19,965 nt of DNA. Source: CAIXQW01 sp046049675 (GTDB taxonomy: Bacteria; Bacteroidota; Bacteroidia; Chitinophagales; Chitinophagaceae). Position numbers and translations under genes: made by a program. The DNA lies in the NCBI GenBank assembly GCA_046049675.1, contig JBJORA010000110.1, positions 1-19,965 of the forward strand, read 5' to 3'. The notes beneath the pieces were generated by a model that did not search any database, had not been told where the DNA came from, and saw only the letters and a list, made by a program, of their open reading frames with translations. Below, one piece after another: positions 6,565 to 14,927 of this stretch; position 1 is the stretch's first letter, and every line of letters starts with the position of its first letter.

Positions 6565-7509
6565 ATGAAAAAAATTTACACTTTACTAGCACTTTTAATT
6601 TTATCAAGTCAATTCGCTTTTGCACAGTGCACGGTTACATTCGGTGCAGGGAGTTTTACAGTTGATTTTACAAATTTCCAAGTTACGTCGCCAGTTTTAG
6701 TAAGCGATAATGGAACGCCATCTGATCCAACAGATGATCAATACACTGCAGACTTGTCTTTTGATTTGAATGTTGCTTCGCCTTACTTTTGGGCCTTTGA
6801 ATTTGAATATGCAGGCAATATAATATCTGAACCATTTTATTCAACTGCAGGTACCAAGGTTTTCCCAAATATAACTTTATATGGAAATGTATGGCCAACT
6901 AGTGTATCTCCAATTACAATCGAGTACAACGTAGACCCAAATGGCATACCATTTCCTTGGAGAATTTTTCCAGATATTTGTTATGAAACCTTTCCAGTAA
7001 ACATAAATAGCAACCCTTTAAGTATTGTGCCAAACAGTTTAATTGTAAACAACGTCAACAATACTAATCAATTAAAGTGGGATGTGATTAATGCCCAGCA
7101 TATCAAATCTACAAGCATAGAGTATTCAATAGATGGTTCTAATTTTGAAACACTGTATAAAACCAACACAACGCTTAGTAATTTTACACATCCGCAAGTA
7201 TTAGCTGGCAAGCACTTTTACAGGATTAAGTTAACAGACCTTCATGATCAAGTAAAATACTCGAATGTCGTAAGCACAGAAACTACTGGCGGCACAGCAG
7301 ATTTTGCGATTGCTAGTACGCTTATTGAGAGTCATGCCTTACTAAGTACTGCACAAAACAAAACCGTGGAAATTTATAACATGCAGGGTTTTGTAGTGAA
7401 GAAGCTAGACTTGAAGGCTGGCAATCAAACAGTTGACCTAAGCAATTTGGCAGCAGGCATGTACCTTGTAAAATCTAAGACTAGTACAATTAAAGTGGTA
7501 AAGCAGTAG
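6565..7509 (+). CDS. Secreted protein with Ig-like domain and T9SS C-terminal sorting-like domain
   Basis: 314 residues from ATG 6565, preceded by an A-rich stretch (CCGAAGAAAA). Residues 1-20 are a signal peptide ending FAFA before Gln-Cys. Residues about 22-150 form a beta-rich domain I do not recognise, with an acidic stretch (DNGTPSDPTDDQYT). Residues about 155-240 resemble the Ig/FnIII-like module common in Bacteroidota secreted proteins (LKWDVINAQHIKSTSIEYSI, HFYRIKLTD, VKYSNVVS). Residues 245-314 resemble a type A T9SS sorting domain (VEIYNMQGFVVKKLDLKAG, LAAGMYLVKSKTSTIKVVKQ), so export to the surface is likely. The usual YPNP motif at the start of that domain is replaced by IESHALLS, so sorting efficiency is uncertain. 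It lies downstream of the repeat-flanked region; a terminator-like hairpin lies 217 bp after its stop. Confidence 0.85.
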   Translation: MKKIYTLLALLILSSQFAFAQCTVTFGAGSFTVDFTNFQVTSPVLVSDNGTPSDPTDDQYTADLSFDLNVASPYFWAFEFEYAGNIISEPFYSTAGTKVFPNITLYGNVWPTSVSPITIEYNVDPNGIPFPWRIFPDICYETFPVNINSNPLSIVPNSLIVNNVNNTNQLKWDVINAQHIKSTSIEYSIDGSNFETLYKTNTTLSNFTHPQVLAGKHFYRIKLTDLHDQVKYSNVVSTETTGGTADFAIASTLIESHALLSTAQNKTVEIYNMQGFVVKKLDLKAGNQTVDLSNLAAGMYLVKSKTSTIKVVKQ

Positions 7510-7531
7510 TCAATTGTACAGCTCTAAAAAA

Positions 7532-7595
7532 TTAACTTTTACTTTATACTTGCTGCTATCACTTACACTAGCTTTTGTTACGCAGTAAAAGTTAA
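7532..7595 (+). repeat. 12-bp perfect inverted repeat in the 3' region of the secreted-protein gene
   Basis: TTAACTTTTACT (7532-7543) and AGTAAAAGTTAA (7584-7595) are exact reverse complements separated by 40 nt. They start 22 bp after the stop codon at 7509. A 12-bp match at this distance is unlikely by chance, but the role is unknown: a transcript-end structure or a protein-binding site are both possible. Confidence 0.6.
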
Positions 7596-7725
7596 ATCAA
7601 ACTAGTACAACAAGAAGTCACTGATCGCTAGCTAATTTCAGATTACACAGACCACAATAACTAACAGTATAATTCGTATACCCACTTACAAAGCTTACAT
7701 CGTTTACAGTACCCCAAATTAAAAT

Positions 7726-7779
7726 GAGAAAGGGATGCAACATAACAACACAGGCTGCATTTCCTTTCTCTTTTTGTTT
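7726..7779 (+). terminator. Rho-independent terminator
   Basis: GAGAAAGGGATGCA (7726-7739) pairs with TGCATTTCCTTTCTC (7756-7770), with one small bulge, around a 16-nt loop. TTTTTGTTT follows directly. It lies 217 bp after the 6565-7509 gene, so the transcript would carry a long structured 3' region. Confidence 0.75.
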
Positions 7780-7939
7780 AAGATATTTGATTTAGTATAA
7801 GGTCTACAAAACAGAATTTAATGATCGCGTTTGTGCTAACGCGAAATCAATAGCTTAGGCGACTGACTTCTATCATCGGCATTTACAATTACCGTATACC
7901 TGCACATGGCAAAATTGGTCATGTAAATAGTGCAAGCAT
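7780..7939. other. Non-coding stretch with a short hairpin
   Basis: No credible gene is visible. TCGCGTT (7825-7831) and AACGCGA (7838-7844) form a perfect 7-bp stem with a 6-nt loop, which could be an operator or RNA hairpin. Nothing else could be supported. Confidence 0.4.
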
Positions 7940-8191
7940 TACCCCACCCTACATATTAAACTCCTTACCAAGTTCAAACACACCTTCTGTTGTTTCGATA
8001 TCGGTTTTGTCGTAGCGTATAATAATATCTTTAAGAATAAGGTCGGCTCTATTGATCTTTACAAAGCTTGCCAACAAATTTTGTGGCAGAATGTTTCGTG
8101 TAAAATTAAGCAGACTGCTTCTAACGAGTAGATTGGTTTGCCCATTGCGCGTATGCAACTTCACATAGTTTTTGAGCGCCTCTACCCGATA
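7940..8191. repeat. 252-bp direct repeat, copy A (LytTR segment)
   Basis: This aligns without gaps to 12635-12886. I counted 18 mismatches, about 93% identity. They are very unevenly spread: none at 7955-8072 but 17 at 8073-8191. The two copies flank the 8715-12593 gene. Confidence 0.88.
7949..8191 (-). pseudogene. Truncated LytTR response-regulator remnant
   Basis: The minus strand encodes YRVEALKNYVKLHTRNGQTN and continues to EGVFELGKEFNM before a TAG stop at 7951-7949. It corresponds to roughly the last 80 residues of the intact regulator at 12644-13363 and differs at only five amino acids (H/Y, N/T, T/S, L/Q, M/L). Upstream of 8191 the match breaks off, so the receiver domain and the first LytTR strands are missing. 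Only a TTG codon at 8209 could start the frame. DNA-binding LytTR domains need the missing part, so this is most likely a non-functional gene end. The homologous DNA extends nine bases past the stop codon. It lies on the strand opposite to the secreted-protein genes on either side, as the intact regulator does. Confidence 0.85.
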
Positions 8192-8209
8192 TCCTATTAT
8201 TTTTGCCAA

Positions 8210-8660
8210 CTTTTACCTTGTGGTCTTTGGTGCAGTGTGGGGTGTAAGCACGGCAAGCTTAATATGCCCATAGTGCTCGTAGTTTAGCACCCCAGATTTA
8301 CAAAATGTGTGAGCCGCAATAATTCGAGGCCAAAAGAATCAAGGAAAATCTATGCTAAAACCGAGAATATCTTGGAGATTCATAATTTATAACTTTTATA
8401 GTGCTTTGACGAACGCACTGATCAAATAAGCTACAATTAAGACTGTGCAGAAATAAAGCTGTGCACGGCTTGTTAGTTGACAAAGATGTTACAACAACCA
8501 CTTTGTACATGTATCAGTCTAGGCGAGGGACAGATAATACGCTCTTACCCCAATTGCGCTGCCCGTCTTATTATTTGCTGTATAAAAGGATATAGCAGCC
8601 TGAATCTAATAAAATTTTGAGGAACAATTTCACTTCTAAATAAAAATGTGGGAGCCAACC
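8210..8660. other. Non-coding or decayed stretch of about 450 bp
   Basis: No open gene, tRNA or clear repeat is visible. By position it is where the rest of the regulator and its histidine kinase would have stood if the upstream unit once matched the intact one at 12644-14927. I could not establish homology by eye. A decayed gene is possible, but this is inference. Confidence 0.35.
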
Positions 8661-8661
8661 C

Positions 8662-8690
8662 TTGTTAAATAATTTTTTTTCCTAACTTTG
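8662..8690 (+). promoter_or_regulatory. Bacteroidota-type promoter of the 8715 gene
   Basis: A -33 element TTG (8662-8664) is followed after 18 bp by a perfect -7 element TAACTTTG (8683-8690). The spacer is very T-rich. Transcription would start near 8696, giving a leader of about 20 nt before ATG 8715. This also shows that the in-frame TTG at 8688 is inside the promoter and not the start codon. Confidence 0.75.
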
Positions 8691-8714
8691 ACATGCAAAA
8701 TCAACATTAATAGT

Positions 8715-11700
8715 ATGCGAATCTTACCTCTCATCGTTTGCTTGTGTTTTCTTACGAATAACACCAAAGCTCAGAATCTTATTGATTGGAGTTGGCAAAA
8801 TATTGATAACATTATTTTCAAAGACATTGAATACAAGGACAATTTTGTCTATGCGGTAGGTTATTTTACGGCACCTTCTGTCAGCTTAAATGGCACTACT
8901 TACTATAATTTAGGTGGTAGTGATATTCTGATATGCAAAATGGATACCTTGGGCAATGTAATTTGGGCAAATCACTATGGCAGCATTTACAATGAAACGC
9001 TTGAAAATCTATGTATTGACAATAGTGGCTCCATATGTGCAGTTGGTACAATGGAAGGAACACTAGCAATTGACACAAATATTTTGGTGAGCAATGGTGG
9101 CAAAGATATATTGATGATAAGGTGTGGCAACACAGGCATCTTACAGCTGGCTAAAAGTGTTGGTAATATCTATACCAACACTGGTATGGATGTAACTACA
9201 GACAATAACAATGACATTTACGTGGCTGGCAATAGTTATGGCGTAGTAAGTTTTGCAGCTGCCAATTGCCCTGTTAATACCTCCGTTCTATTTCTTAAAT
9301 ATTCAAATTCTGGCACGCCAATTTGGTTTAATTGGATTAGGGGAAGTACAGTCGGTCCTCCGACGGTTGGAACTACAGCCGAGGTAACCTCAATAAAATT
9401 CTCAGCTATTGATAGCAGTATAGTGTATGGTGGAGGATTAATAGTTGCAGGCGGTATTCAATATAGCAATGGCCTCTTTTGGATGACATATACGCAAGGA
9501 CTTGGTGTATATGGGCGAGATTTAATTATTGGTAAATTCAAGAAAAATGGTGAATGTATCTTTATAAAAAATCTTTCAAATACGAATAACAATGTGTTTC
9601 AACTTGCCGATTTAGCTATTAAGAATAATGGTCACATTGTTTATAATTATAGGTATCAGTATAGCTTAAATGGATTTACTGAAAATCATTGGTCGATTGC
9701 AGACATCAATGGATCTATGCTTACTAATCAAGGTTTTTCATTAAACTCAAATGCATCGTGGATTGGCTATTGTGTAGCGCCAAATCAGGGGGCACCCCAA
9801 AAAATGCAAATCGATGATAGCATAATTTATACAGCACTATACCAACAGTCCTTGAATTGTAGCGCTAGTAATTGTAGCGATTATTATGGCATAAAGTACA
9901 ATATGAATTCTAATTCCTTGGAATATGCAGCTTTAGACCCTGATAAGCTTTATTCTTGTGCAGCAGGCTTTAACAATCAACTTTTTTTAGCAGGTAGTAA
10001 CTCTATTGGTAAATCTTGCAATTCAAATTGCAGTTTAGGATTATTGCATTTAAATCCAGCACCTAATAAATATATTTGTACATCAGGTTCAGTTCAGATT
10101 GGATTTCCAGAGTGCTACTATGTGCAAGGAGGAACACCATTATACAATTTTAGCTGGAGCCCATCAGTTGGCTTAAGTGACAGCAATGTTCCACAACCTG
10201 ACGTATATGGCCTAACATCAACCACAGTATATACATTAACAGTGATTGACCAGGCGATGAACGTGATACGTGATACTGTAACAGTTTTTGTCATGCCAAA
10301 GCCTGTTGTTACTTATACATCATCCCCTTTGTCACCAATTTGTAAAGGTGACAGTGTTTGGATTTACTTTTCTGGTGCTGATCTCTATTATCCTAATCCA
10401 TATGCAGTAGGTGACTCTTTTGACAACCCACTAAAAATTGCAGTTAATCAAGATACAGTATTTACAGTTATTGGTATTAATCAAGATTCGCTATGCCAAA
10501 CTAATGGATTTACCCATGTCAATATAATTACTAAAAAAATTAATGCATTTGCGATGGCCCCTGTACTTTGTACTGGTGATACTGCTAAAATGGTCGCCTA
10601 TGGAAATGCTAGTAATTATCTTTGGCAACCTGGCAACGTAAATAATGACACAAGTTTCGCAATTGTAGATAGCTCAAATGTATTTACCGTTACAGGAGTA
10701 GATTCCACAGGATGCATAACAACGGCAAGTGTACCAGTTTACATTTCGCCTGGAATTAGCTCTGCAGCCAGCGACACAACTATTTGCAAAGGCGCAACAA
10801 TTACTTTAAGTTCATCTGGGTCTGGGTATGTTGGCGCAAATCAAATGCTTTTGCCTACGGGCTATTGTTTTCCAACAACTGGTCAAACTAATAATGGCAA
10901 CTGCATACATAGTGTAGCGTTTAATACCTTAAGCAACTACAATAATGGCTTTAGTGTTGGTGGTTTTTCTAACTTCGCCAATTCAGTGCCATACACAACA
11001 GTTATAAAAGGAAATAGCTACAATCTAAAGATACAAAACCCATATGGTGGCGCCATTCAATTTGGCGTATGGATAGATTATGATTTGGATGGAACTTTTG
11101 ATAACAATGGCGAATTTGTAATGAAAGCGCAATCTAACTCCATTAAAGGCTTTTACTTGGATACGATGATTACGATACCTCAAACAGCTTGGACAGGTAA
11201 AACACGGATGCGTATTGTGTCAAATGTTTTTGAATATTTAGATTCAAGTAAAAGTTGTTTTAATTTTAGTAATGGTGAATTTGAAGATTACGCGATTCAA
11301 ATTATAGAATTAGTTCCCTTGAGTACTTATTCTTGGACGCCAAACACTTCTCCATCCATTGGTAATAGTGTAAGTGCGACACCTACATCATTCGGGCTTA
11401 ATACTTATTACACTACAGCCACAGATGAAATTGGTTGTGCTTTGACAGACTCTATAAATGTATACGTAGATACAGGCGTATCTTTAAGTATCAATCAATC
11501 AATTTGCGCTGATCAACTACCGTATTTGTGGAACAATCAGTCTATTAACTTAGCCGGCAGTTATTTTGACACCTTAGTAAGTTTAAATGGGTGCGATAGC
11601 ACCATTACTTTGAATTTAACGGTACATCCGTTACCGAATATCGCAATTAACAGCAACCCAAGTCCTCCTACGGTTTGCCAAGGGCAACAAGTCACCTTAA

Positions 11701-12593
11701 TTGCCACAGGTGGTTCAGTAATTACATGGAGCGGTAGTGTTAGCAACAATATAGGGTTTATTCCTGCCGCTACAACTGTTTATACAGTTACCTGCATTGA
11801 TAGTAATTTGTGTACCAGCACAGCTACCCAATTAGTAAGCGTTAATGCTTTGCCTGCACTAAGCATCATAGCTAATCCAAGCAATGCTACTGTGTGCGAT
11901 GGGCAAGTTGTTACGCTTACAGGTAGTAGAGCCTTAAGCTATACTTACACTGGTGGCATCATCGATAATACTAGCTTTACGCCAACGCAGACGAGCACTT
12001 ATACTATCACAGGTACTGATGCCAATAATTGCTCTAGTACAGCAACGCAATTAGTTTCAGTAATAGCAAATACTACTCCACTACTTAGTATAAGCGCTAG
12101 CACTACACAAGGCGCAACTGGAGACCCCATTACATACACTGCCACACACAATCTTATCGCTCCCTACAGCATAGATTGGTTTAGAAACAGTATTCTACAA
12201 ACAACAACTACCACCGATACTTGGAATACAACAATTATTGATAGCACTAATTATGTCCATGCAATATTAAAAGCACCTACACAGTGCCTAAATCCTGATA
12301 GTGTTCAAAGCAATGCACTAGTAGTGAACAACATTACAAGTATTTCAACCGTTACAATTAAGGACATAAGCATATATCCAAATCCATTTACAAATTGCAT
12401 AACCATACAAGGCTTATTGCCTGATGATGCTGTAACAATTTACAATCAGCTAGGGCAAACACTAATTGCAACCGATGGCAAGCGTATACAACAAAACAAC
12501 AATAGCTTGCAACTTGATAATTATGCCAAAGGTGTATATATCTTGAAGCTAAAAAGAGACAAGCAGCAACATAGTTTCAAGTTGGTTAATTAG
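8715..12593 (+). CDS. Large secreted multidomain protein with beta-propeller-like repeats, GEVED, Ig-like modules and T9SS sorting domain
   Basis: 1292 residues from ATG 8715. The frame is open from a TTG at 8688, but that codon lies in the -7 promoter element. Residues 1-19 are a signal peptide (ILPLIVCLCFLTNNTKAQ). Residues about 25-450 hold propeller-like repeats (GGSDILICKMDTLGNVIW, GGKDILMIRCGNTGILQLAK, DIYVAGNSYG). Ig/PKD-like modules follow (YVQGGTPLYNFSWSP, STTVYTLTVID). Residues about 712-866 form a GEVED domain (FGVWIDYDLDGTFDNNGEF, TRMRIV, NGEFEDYAI). Residues about 925-971 hold a module ending GCDSTITLNLTV, shared with the 15195 protein. Two more Ig-like modules follow (VCQGQQVTL, VCDGQVVTL). 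Residues 1217-1292 are a type A T9SS sorting domain with YPNP and GVYILKLKRD. It is probably a cell-surface adhesin or matrix protein; no enzymatic motif is seen. It converges on the regulator gene at 12644. Confidence 0.9.
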   Translation: MRILPLIVCLCFLTNNTKAQNLIDWSWQNIDNIIFKDIEYKDNFVYAVGYFTAPSVSLNGTTYYNLGGSDILICKMDTLGNVIWANHYGSIYNETLENLCIDNSGSICAVGTMEGTLAIDTNILVSNGGKDILMIRCGNTGILQLAKSVGNIYTNTGMDVTTDNNNDIYVAGNSYGVVSFAAANCPVNTSVLFLKYSNSGTPIWFNWIRGSTVGPPTVGTTAEVTSIKFSAIDSSIVYGGGLIVAGGIQYSNGLFWMTYTQGLGVYGRDLIIGKFKKNGECIFIKNLSNTNNNVFQLADLAIKNNGHIVYNYRYQYSLNGFTENHWSIADINGSMLTNQGFSLNSNASWIGYCVAPNQGAPQKMQIDDSIIYTALYQQSLNCSASNCSDYYGIKYNMNSNSLEYAALDPDKLYSCAAGFNNQLFLAGSNSIGKSCNSNCSLGLLHLNPAPNKYICTSGSVQIGFPECYYVQGGTPLYNFSWSPSVGLSDSNVPQPDVYGLTSTTVYTLTVIDQAMNVIRDTVTVFVMPKPVVTYTSSPLSPICKGDSVWIYFSGADLYYPNPYAVGDSFDNPLKIAVNQDTVFTVIGINQDSLCQTNGFTHVNIITKKINAFAMAPVLCTGDTAKMVAYGNASNYLWQPGNVNNDTSFAIVDSSNVFTVTGVDSTGCITTASVPVYISPGISSAASDTTICKGATITLSSSGSGYVGANQMLLPTGYCFPTTGQTNNGNCIHSVAFNTLSNYNNGFSVGGFSNFANSVPYTTVIKGNSYNLKIQNPYGGAIQFGVWIDYDLDGTFDNNGEFVMKAQSNSIKGFYLDTMITIPQTAWTGKTRMRIVSNVFEYLDSSKSCFNFSNGEFEDYAIQIIELVPLSTYSWTPNTSPSIGNSVSATPTSFGLNTYYTTATDEIGCALTDSINVYVDTGVSLSINQSICADQLPYLWNNQSINLAGSYFDTLVSLNGCDSTITLNLTVHPLPNIAINSNPSPPTVCQGQQVTLIATGGSVITWSGSVSNNIGFIPAATTVYTVTCIDSNLCTSTATQLVSVNALPALSIIANPSNATVCDGQVVTLTGSRALSYTYTGGIIDNTSFTPTQTSTYTITGTDANNCSSTATQLVSVIANTTPLLSISASTTQGATGDPITYTATHNLIAPYSIDWFRNSILQTTTTTDTWNTTIIDSTNYVHAILKAPTQCLNPDSVQSNALVVNNITSISTVTIKDISIYPNPFTNCITIQGLLPDDAVTIYNQLGQTLIATDGKRIQQNNNSLQLDNYAKGVYILKLKRDKQQHSFKLVN

Positions 12594-12634
12594 TGCGGTG
12601 CTTCGCTGATGCATCTGCGGCAGTTTTTTACAAG

Positions 12635-12886
12635 TACCCCACCCTACAGATTAAACTCCTTACCAAGTTCAAACACACCTTCTGTTGTTTCGATATCGGT
12701 TTTGTCGTAGCGTATAATAATATCTTTAAGAATAAGGTCGGCTCTATTGATCTTTACAAAGCTTGCCTGCAAATTTTGTGGTAGGATGTTTCTTGTAAAA
12801 TTGAGGAGGCTGCTTCTAACTAAAAGATTACTCTGCCCAGTGCGCGTATACAACTTGACATAGTTTTTGAGCGCCTCTACCCGATA
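12635..12886. repeat. 252-bp direct repeat, copy B (inside the intact response regulator)
   Basis: This is the partner of 7940-8191 at an offset of 4695 bp. It covers nine bases after the regulator's stop codon and its last 80 or so codons. Confidence 0.88.
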
Positions 12887-13363
12887 CACATCTTTCCACA
12901 ATACTTTTTGATTAGTACGGCCAGCCTTTACAAAAAAATAATCTACATCTTGCAGGTTGCTATTATCTGTGGCGTTTTCGCTATTAGCCAAGGCCAACTG
13001 AATGGTTGCAAAAAGTGTACTCTCGTTAATAGGTTTTACAAGATAGCCTGCAGGCAGTGCTGAAGTGCTTTTGCTAATGGTACTCGCATCGGCATAGGCA
13101 GTTAGGAAAATAATGGGCTTCTTACAATTGTTTTTGCAGTATTGTGCAACATGTATTCCGCTATCTTTATCGATGCCAGCACCCAAATTGATGTCGGTAA
13201 GTAGTAAATCAAATTCTGTTTGCGTTAGGGCAAGCATTGCTTCTGCGTAGGTATTACAAACTGCTACTACCTCGTAGCCGAAGCTTTCTAGCAGAATTTG
13301 TATTGAATCTGCAATTAACGCATCATCTTCCACGATGATTATCTTGAGTAAATCAACTTTCAT
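12644..13363 (-). CDS. LytTR-family response regulator
   Basis: 239 residues from ATG 13363. Residues 6-125 are a receiver domain: acidic pocket E12-D13-D14, phosphoacceptor D57 (LLLTDINL), T88 (IIFLTAYAD) and K110-P111. Residues about 140-239 are a LytTR DNA-binding domain (FFVKAGRTNQKVLWKDVYRV, VEALKNYVKLYTRTG, SFVKINRADLI). It would be phosphorylated by the kinase encoded just upstream and then bind DNA as a transcription factor. The kinase frame overlaps it by 11 bp, so the two are one operon transcribed leftward. Likely targets are the adjacent secreted-protein genes and the operon itself, but this is inferred from position. A truncated copy of its 3' end lies at 7949-8191. The 3' end converges on the 8715 gene with 50 bp between stop codons. 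Confidence 0.93.
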   Translation of the reverse strand: MKVDLLKIIIVEDDALIADSIQILLESFGYEVVAVCNTYAEAMLALTQTEFDLLLTDINLGAGIDKDSGIHVAQYCKNNCKKPIIFLTAYADASTISKSTSALPAGYLVKPINESTLFATIQLALANSENATDNSNLQDVDYFFVKAGRTNQKVLWKDVYRVEALKNYVKLYTRTGQSNLLVRSSLLNFTRNILPQNLQASFVKINRADLILKDIIIRYDKTDIETTEGVFELGKEFNL

Positions 13364-14927
13364 CTTGCGGTATACTTAGATAATAATGATATGGATTGTT
13401 GTCGGCACGCTTTAGTGTGCCCTGTATTTGCTTGGTAAGTAAATTAACAATGTGCAAGCCTAAGCCAGTTTGCACGTCTTGTGGAGGGTTAGTTGTACCA
13501 GAATCGTAGTACTCTAGTAAAATTGTTTTATTCGCATTTGTAATTTGCAAATAACAAACCAAAGCATCTTTATTGGCATTAGCGTACTTAGCACTATTGG
13601 TGACCCACTCGTTGATGATAAGGCCTAAGGCAAAAATATTTTTGTGAGGCAACACAATATTATTGACATTGATATGAGTAATAATATTCTTTTTGTGCGA
13701 TAGTAGCGACACAGCATTGTTGATGAGGTCTTGTACATACTCACTAAGATTCACATTTTTTTCGTCCTCTAAAAGATGATGGTGCAGATTAGCCATGCTA
13801 TCAATACGTGTACGCATTTCTTTCATGATATCCGACACCTGCTCGTCGTCAGACCTTTTTTCTTGCATAACCAAAAGGCTTTGTATGGTTTGTAAATTGT
13901 TTTTTACACGATGATGCATTTCTTTATTAAGCAGTTCTATTTCGTTGTTGCGCTTTTCTAGTTCAAGAATATTTTTATCTAAAATACTTTTTTGAGAGCT
14001 TACCTTTCTATTAGATCGTATTAAATAAAGTGCCAATGCCGCTGCAATAAGCGCAAGGCCCGTTATCACCATCAACATAATTTGATACTTACTCAATTGC
14101 TGCGACTTTTGCGCCACATCCTTTTGAATTTTGTTGATATTGAGCTTGCTAATTATTTTTGCTGCCTTTAAATCGTTGTCGTTGCTTACATTAAGCGCCT
14201 CTATCTTTTTGTCGATAATGCTTTGTATGCTTTTAGCTTTGGTGTCGTTACCCATATGCTTGTACATATCTATCAACTTGCCACCAATGCTTACCACATC
14301 GCCGATATGCACAACTTTATTAAATGCCTGATTACAACTATCTAAATATACCGAAGCATAGTTCTTACGGTCGTACACATCTATTTGTGCATTCACAACA
14401 TAGTAGTAGTATAAGAACTGATAACTTGAATCGTTATTCTTTATCCACTCGCGCTTGGTAAGTGTATTGAGGCTTTCTTGGGCTTTTTGATAACGCCCAG
14501 CAAAGGAATAAGTGCGAGCAATTAACACACTAAAGTCTAATTGCTTTTTTGTGCTATCTGGTAAGGCAACTATCTCTTTGCATAAGGTGTCTAGGTGAAC
14601 ATCCGCCTCGTTATACGCTTTGTTCTTCATATAGGCGTGTGCCATAAGAAAGCGTGTATACTTTTCGTCGTAAGGCATTTTACCATGGCGCTTATAGTGT
14701 TGTATGGCCAATGCAAAATACTCAAGCGTTTTTTCGGGGTTTTGGTTCCATGCCTCGTATGCTTTGCCTACGCTATTATAGCTAATGGCTAGCAGGTAAT
14801 CGTTGTTGCTAATTTTGGCTACTTGCAAAGCACTATCGTAATGCAGTAAGGCATTGGCGTAGGTTTCTGGCAATGGACTTGGTATACTGGTAATACCATC
14901 GCCAGTACTAATATACTGCTTAACCAA
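13353..14927 (-). CDS. Sensor histidine kinase with TPR-like N-terminal region and HisKA_2 domain (start uncertain)
   Basis: 524 residues if started at TTG 14927. Residues about 20-260 are helical TPR-like repeats (NALLHYDSALQVAK, TLEYFALAIQHYKRHG, AGRYQKAQESLNTL). A membrane helix lies at 282-304, then a coiled-coil linker. The HisKA_2 box is KEMHHRVKNNLQ (335-346), with phospho-accepting His 338 or 339. The ATPase has an N-box (NEWVTNSAKYA, N439 and N444), a degenerate G1-like DSG (475-477) and the G2 box GLGLH (488-492). It phosphorylates the regulator that follows. The frame stays open upstream of 14927 and reads KLRSVYSILFCCAILAITTY then SC, a convincing lipoprotein signal with lipobox, but this lacks ATG, GTG or TTG. 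An ATC at 15047-15045 sits where the start would be. The true protein is therefore probably about 564 residues and membrane-anchored or exported at its N terminus. Confidence 0.9.
   Translation of the reverse strand: MVKQYISTGDGITSIPSPLPETYANALLHYDSALQVAKISNNDYLLAISYNSVGKAYEAWNQNPEKTLEYFALAIQHYKRHGKMPYDEKYTRFLMAHAYMKNKAYNEADVHLDTLCKEIVALPDSTKKQLDFSVLIARTYSFAGRYQKAQESLNTLTKREWIKNNDSSYQFLYYYYVVNAQIDVYDRKNYASVYLDSCNQAFNKVVHIGDVVSIGGKLIDMYKHMGNDTKAKSIQSIIDKKIEALNVSNDNDLKAAKIISKLNINKIQKDVAQKSQQLSKYQIMLMVITGLALIAAALALYLIRSNRKVSSQKSILDKNILELEKRNNEIELLNKEMHHRVKNNLQTIQSLLVMQEKRSDDEQVSDIMKEMRTRIDSMANLHHHLLEDEKNVNLSEYVQDLINNAVSLLSHKKNIITHINVNNIVLPHKNIFALGLIINEWVTNSAKYANANKDALVCYLQITNANKTILLEYYDSGTTNPPQDVQTGLGLHIVNLLTKQIQGTLKRADNNPYHYYLSIPQDES

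Noticed and set aside
8688..8714. TTG at 8688 as start of the large secreted protein
   Set aside because: The codon is part of the -7 element TAACTTTG. Starting at ATG 8715 gives a clean signal peptide, so the upstream codons are not translated.
12603..12631. Near-palindrome before TTTTTT between the convergent genes, as a terminator
   Set aside because: CGCTGATGCATCTGCG is almost self-complementary but leaves no room for a loop and has a T-T mismatch. Pairing is too weak to call.
7940..12886. The 252-bp direct repeats as ends of a composite transposon carrying the 8715 gene
   Set aside because: The repeats are parts of a response-regulator gene, not insertion sequences. They contain no transposase or terminal inverted repeats. 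Gene duplication with later decay explains them better.
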